DNA from: Clostridia bacterium
GTDB lineage: Bacteria; Bacillota; Clostridia; Christensenellales; Aristaeellaceae
Length of the DNA stretch: 64,000 nt
Assembly: GCA_017526525.1 (NCBI GenBank)
Contig: JAFXRG010000022.1
Span: forward strand, 62,001 to 126,000
Reading direction: 5' to 3'
Part shown: positions 62,160 through 64,000 of the stretch, piece after piece
Layout: every line of letters starts with the position of its first letter
How positions within the stretch are numbered: position 1 is the first letter of the stretch
Translations under genes and position numbers: made by a program
The notes under the pieces: generated by a model
What the model saw: the letters and a program-made list of their open reading frames with translations, nothing else
Told to the model about the DNA's origin: nothing
Databases searched by the model: none

Positions 62160-64000
62160 ATGATCAGTGAAAGAACCATGCGGGTGCTTGAATTCACCCG
62201 GATCCGCGAAATGCTGGCAGAGGGCGCGCTGACGGAAGCCGGGGCGGAAAAATGCCGGGCGCTGACGCCTATGGACGACGCGGCGCAGGTGGCGGCCGCC
62301 CAGGCGGAAACCGAGGAAGCAACGGTGATTCTGCAGTATGTGGGCGGACATCCGATGGCGCCGTTTCCGGATGTTCGTCCGGCGCTGTCCGTCTGCGCCA
62401 AGGGCGGCACCCTGTCAGCGGGAATGCTGCTGAATGTGGCGGAAATGCTGCGGGCAGCCCGGACCGCCCGGGACGCGCTGGTAACCGACCGGGAGAATAC
62501 CCCCATTCTGCGGGGACGGGCGGAAGGAATTTTTACCGCCCGGAACCTGGAAAAGGATATTACCGACGCGATTCTGTCCGAGGATGAAATCGCGGACCGG
62601 GCGTCCAGTGAACTGATGAACATCCGCCGGCACCTGCGGGGAGCCCAGGACCGGATCAAGGAAAAGCTGAACCAGATGATTCGCTCCGCCGCCATGCAGA
62701 AATACCTGCAGGATCCGATTATCACCATGCGGGGAGACCGGTATGTGCTGCCGGTGCGGGCGGAATACAGAAGCAGCGTTCCGGGTCTGGTGCATGACCA
62801 GTCCTCCTCCGGGGCAACGGTGTTCATCGAGCCCATGGCTGCGGTGGAAATGGGCAACGAGCTGAAACAGTGGGAAGTGAAGGAACAGCAGGAAATCGCC
62901 CGGATTCTCGCGGCGCTGAGCGCCCAGGTGGCTCCCTGGGCGGAGAGCATGAGCGAAACGGTGGAACTGCTGGCGGAGCTGGATTTCATTTTTGCCAAGG
63001 GACTGCTGAGCCGCCGCTTTGTCTGCGTGCAGCCGAAGATTAACCGGGACGGATATTTACATATTATCCGGGGACGGCATCCGCTGATCGATCCGGAACA
63101 GGTGGTGCCGGAAACGGTGTGGCTGGGCAAGGATTTCACCACCCTGGTGGTGACGGGGCCGAACACCGGCGGCAAAACGGTCACGCTGAAAACGGTGGGG
63201 CTTTTTACCCTGATGACGCAGGCGGGCCTGCAGGTGCCGGCGGATCCGGGAACGGAGCTGGCGGTTTTCGAGCAGGTGTTTGCGGATATCGGGGACGAGC
63301 AGAGCATTGAACAGAGCCTTTCCACCTTTTCCGGCCACATGACCAATATTGTAACCATCATGCGGGAAGTGACGCCCCGGGACCTGGTGCTGTTTGACGA
63401 GCTGGGGGCGGGTACGGATCCGACGGAAGGCGCCGCCCTGGCCCAGAGCATCCTGACCCGGCTGCTGCACATCGGGGTGCGGACCATGGCCACCACCCAT
63501 TACAGCGAGCTGAAGATTTTCGCGCTGACCACGAAGGGCGTGGAAAACGCCTCCGTGGAGTTTGACGTGGAAACGCTGCGGCCGACCTACCGCCTGTCCA
63601 TCGGGGTGCCCGGAAAAAGCAACGCCTTTGAAATCAGCCGGCGGCTCGGGCTGCCCGAAAACCTGATTGAGGCCGCCAAAAAGCTGCTCAGCAGCGATAC
63701 GGTCCGCTTTGAGGACGTGATTGCCAACGCGGAATACCACCGGCAGGTGGCGGAGAGGGAACGGCAGATTGCCCAGGAAGCCGGGAAGGAAACCATTCGC
63801 CTGCGAGACGAGGCGGAAAAACTGCGCCGGGAGATGGAAACCCGCCGGGAGGAAACCCTGCGGAAAACCCGGGCGGAAGCCAAGCGTATCCTGGAGCAGG
63901 CCCGGAGGGAGAGCGAAACCGTCCTTTCCGAGCTGAAGAAGATGAGGAAAAACGCGGCGGCGGGGGATGGCTCCGCGGCGGAACTGCGGCGAAGGCTGGA
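62160..64000 (+). CDS. mutS2: MutS2 endonuclease, 3' end cut by the window
   Basis: Ribosome-collision and recombination-suppressing MutS paralogue. The ATG at 62160 (MISERTMRVLEFTRIREML) opens a frame that stays open to the window end (613 codons seen; family usually about 780-800). The N-terminal clamp region, the ATPase with Walker A TGPNTGGKT (around residue 332), DELGAGTDPTEGAALAQSIL, and the THYSELK motif are present. The coiled coil and the C-terminal Smr nuclease would lie beyond base 64,000. The ribosome site (GTGAGG) is weak and about 12 nt upstream; the next in-frame ATG is 6 codons later. Confidence 0.93.
   Translation, partial: MISERTMRVLEFTRIREMLAEGALTEAGAEKCRALTPMDDAAQVAAAQAETEEATVILQYVGGHPMAPFPDVRPALSVCAKGGTLSAGMLLNVAEMLRAARTARDALVTDRENTPILRGRAEGIFTARNLEKDITDAILSEDEIADRASSELMNIRRHLRGAQDRIKEKLNQMIRSAAMQKYLQDPIITMRGDRYVLPVRAEYRSSVPGLVHDQSSSGATVFIEPMAAVEMGNELKQWEVKEQQEIARILAALSAQVAPWAESMSETVELLAELDFIFAKGLLSRRFVCVQPKINRDGYLHIIRGRHPLIDPEQVVPETVWLGKDFTTLVVTGPNTGGKTVTLKTVGLFTLMTQAGLQVPADPGTELAVFEQVFADIGDEQSIEQSLSTFSGHMTNIVTIMREVTPRDLVLFDELGAGTDPTEGAALAQSILTRLLHIGVRTMATTHYSELKIFALTTKGVENASVEFDVETLRPTYRLSIGVPGKSNAFEISRRLGLPENLIEAAKKLLSSDTVRFEDVIANAEYHRQVAERERQIAQEAGKETIRLRDEAEKLRREMETRREETLRKTRAEAKRILEQARRESETVLSELKKMRKNAAAGDGSAAELRRRL

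Overview
The window looks like a Gram-positive-type anaerobe of the Clostridia. Gene content and arrangement (FtsY, GlyRS of the single-chain type, a RelA-Dtd-MBL-RecJ-HemZ operon, SecD/SecF, ZapA, U32 peptidase, MutS2), AGGAGG-type ribosome binding sites and sigma-A promoters all fit. The GC-rich backbone and gut-type Clostridia gene content suggest an uncultured Christensenellales/Aristaeellaceae-like lineage, but that placement is only a guess. No rRNA, tRNA, CRISPR array, transposase or integrase was recognised.

Layout. 1-6.5 kb is housekeeping: a zinc-ribbon membrane protein, a Nudix hydrolase and an unusually short alanyl-tRNA synthetase (minus strand), FtsY, GlyRS and a small DUF6483-like protein. 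6.5-8.9 kb encodes a large response regulator with REC, GGDEF, a degenerate second GGDEF, REC and HD-GYP parts, predicted to handle cyclic-di-GMP. 9.4-37.7 kb is an exopolysaccharide/capsule locus: a Wzz/BY-kinase fusion, a giant secreted protein built of 33-residue repeats, a degenerate soluble LCP protein, a NusG-like (LoaP/UpxY-type) antiterminator, the initiating glycosyl-1-phosphate transferase, a TagF-like polyol-phosphate transferase, glycosyltransferases, Wzy, acyltransferases, Wzx, three nucleotide-sugar enzymes, and, unexpectedly, a MurB-MurA pair. The core from about 23.4 to 32.75 kb is markedly AT-rich against a GC-rich background, which suggests separate acquisition.

36.5-45.9 kb looks like a RiPP (ribosomally made, modified peptide) system. 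It holds two paralogous radical SAM/SPASM enzymes, four short precursor peptides that share a leader (MKKxYEAPKAEKxEF...VVAS) but have unrelated Cys-containing cores, a His-type S26 peptidase, an ABC exporter, a fused HprK-like kinase/PqqD protein and an NTP_transf_5 nucleotidyltransferase. Divergent from the first radical SAM gene is the most unusual gene of the window: an XRE helix-turn-helix domain fused to a UDP-glucose-dehydrogenase-like protein whose catalytic Asp region is altered. Its promoter physically overlaps the RiPP promoter. I infer a nucleotide-sugar- or NAD-sensing regulator linking capsule sugar supply to peptide production.

45.9-48.8 kb carries a secreted clostripain-family protease with six IWxG motifs and a small secreted protein. 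49-64 kb returns to housekeeping: HemZ, RecJ, an MBL hydrolase, Dtd, RelA, SecF/SecD, a GNAT protein, cyclophilin, ZapA, U32 peptidase and MutS2, which is cut by the window end.
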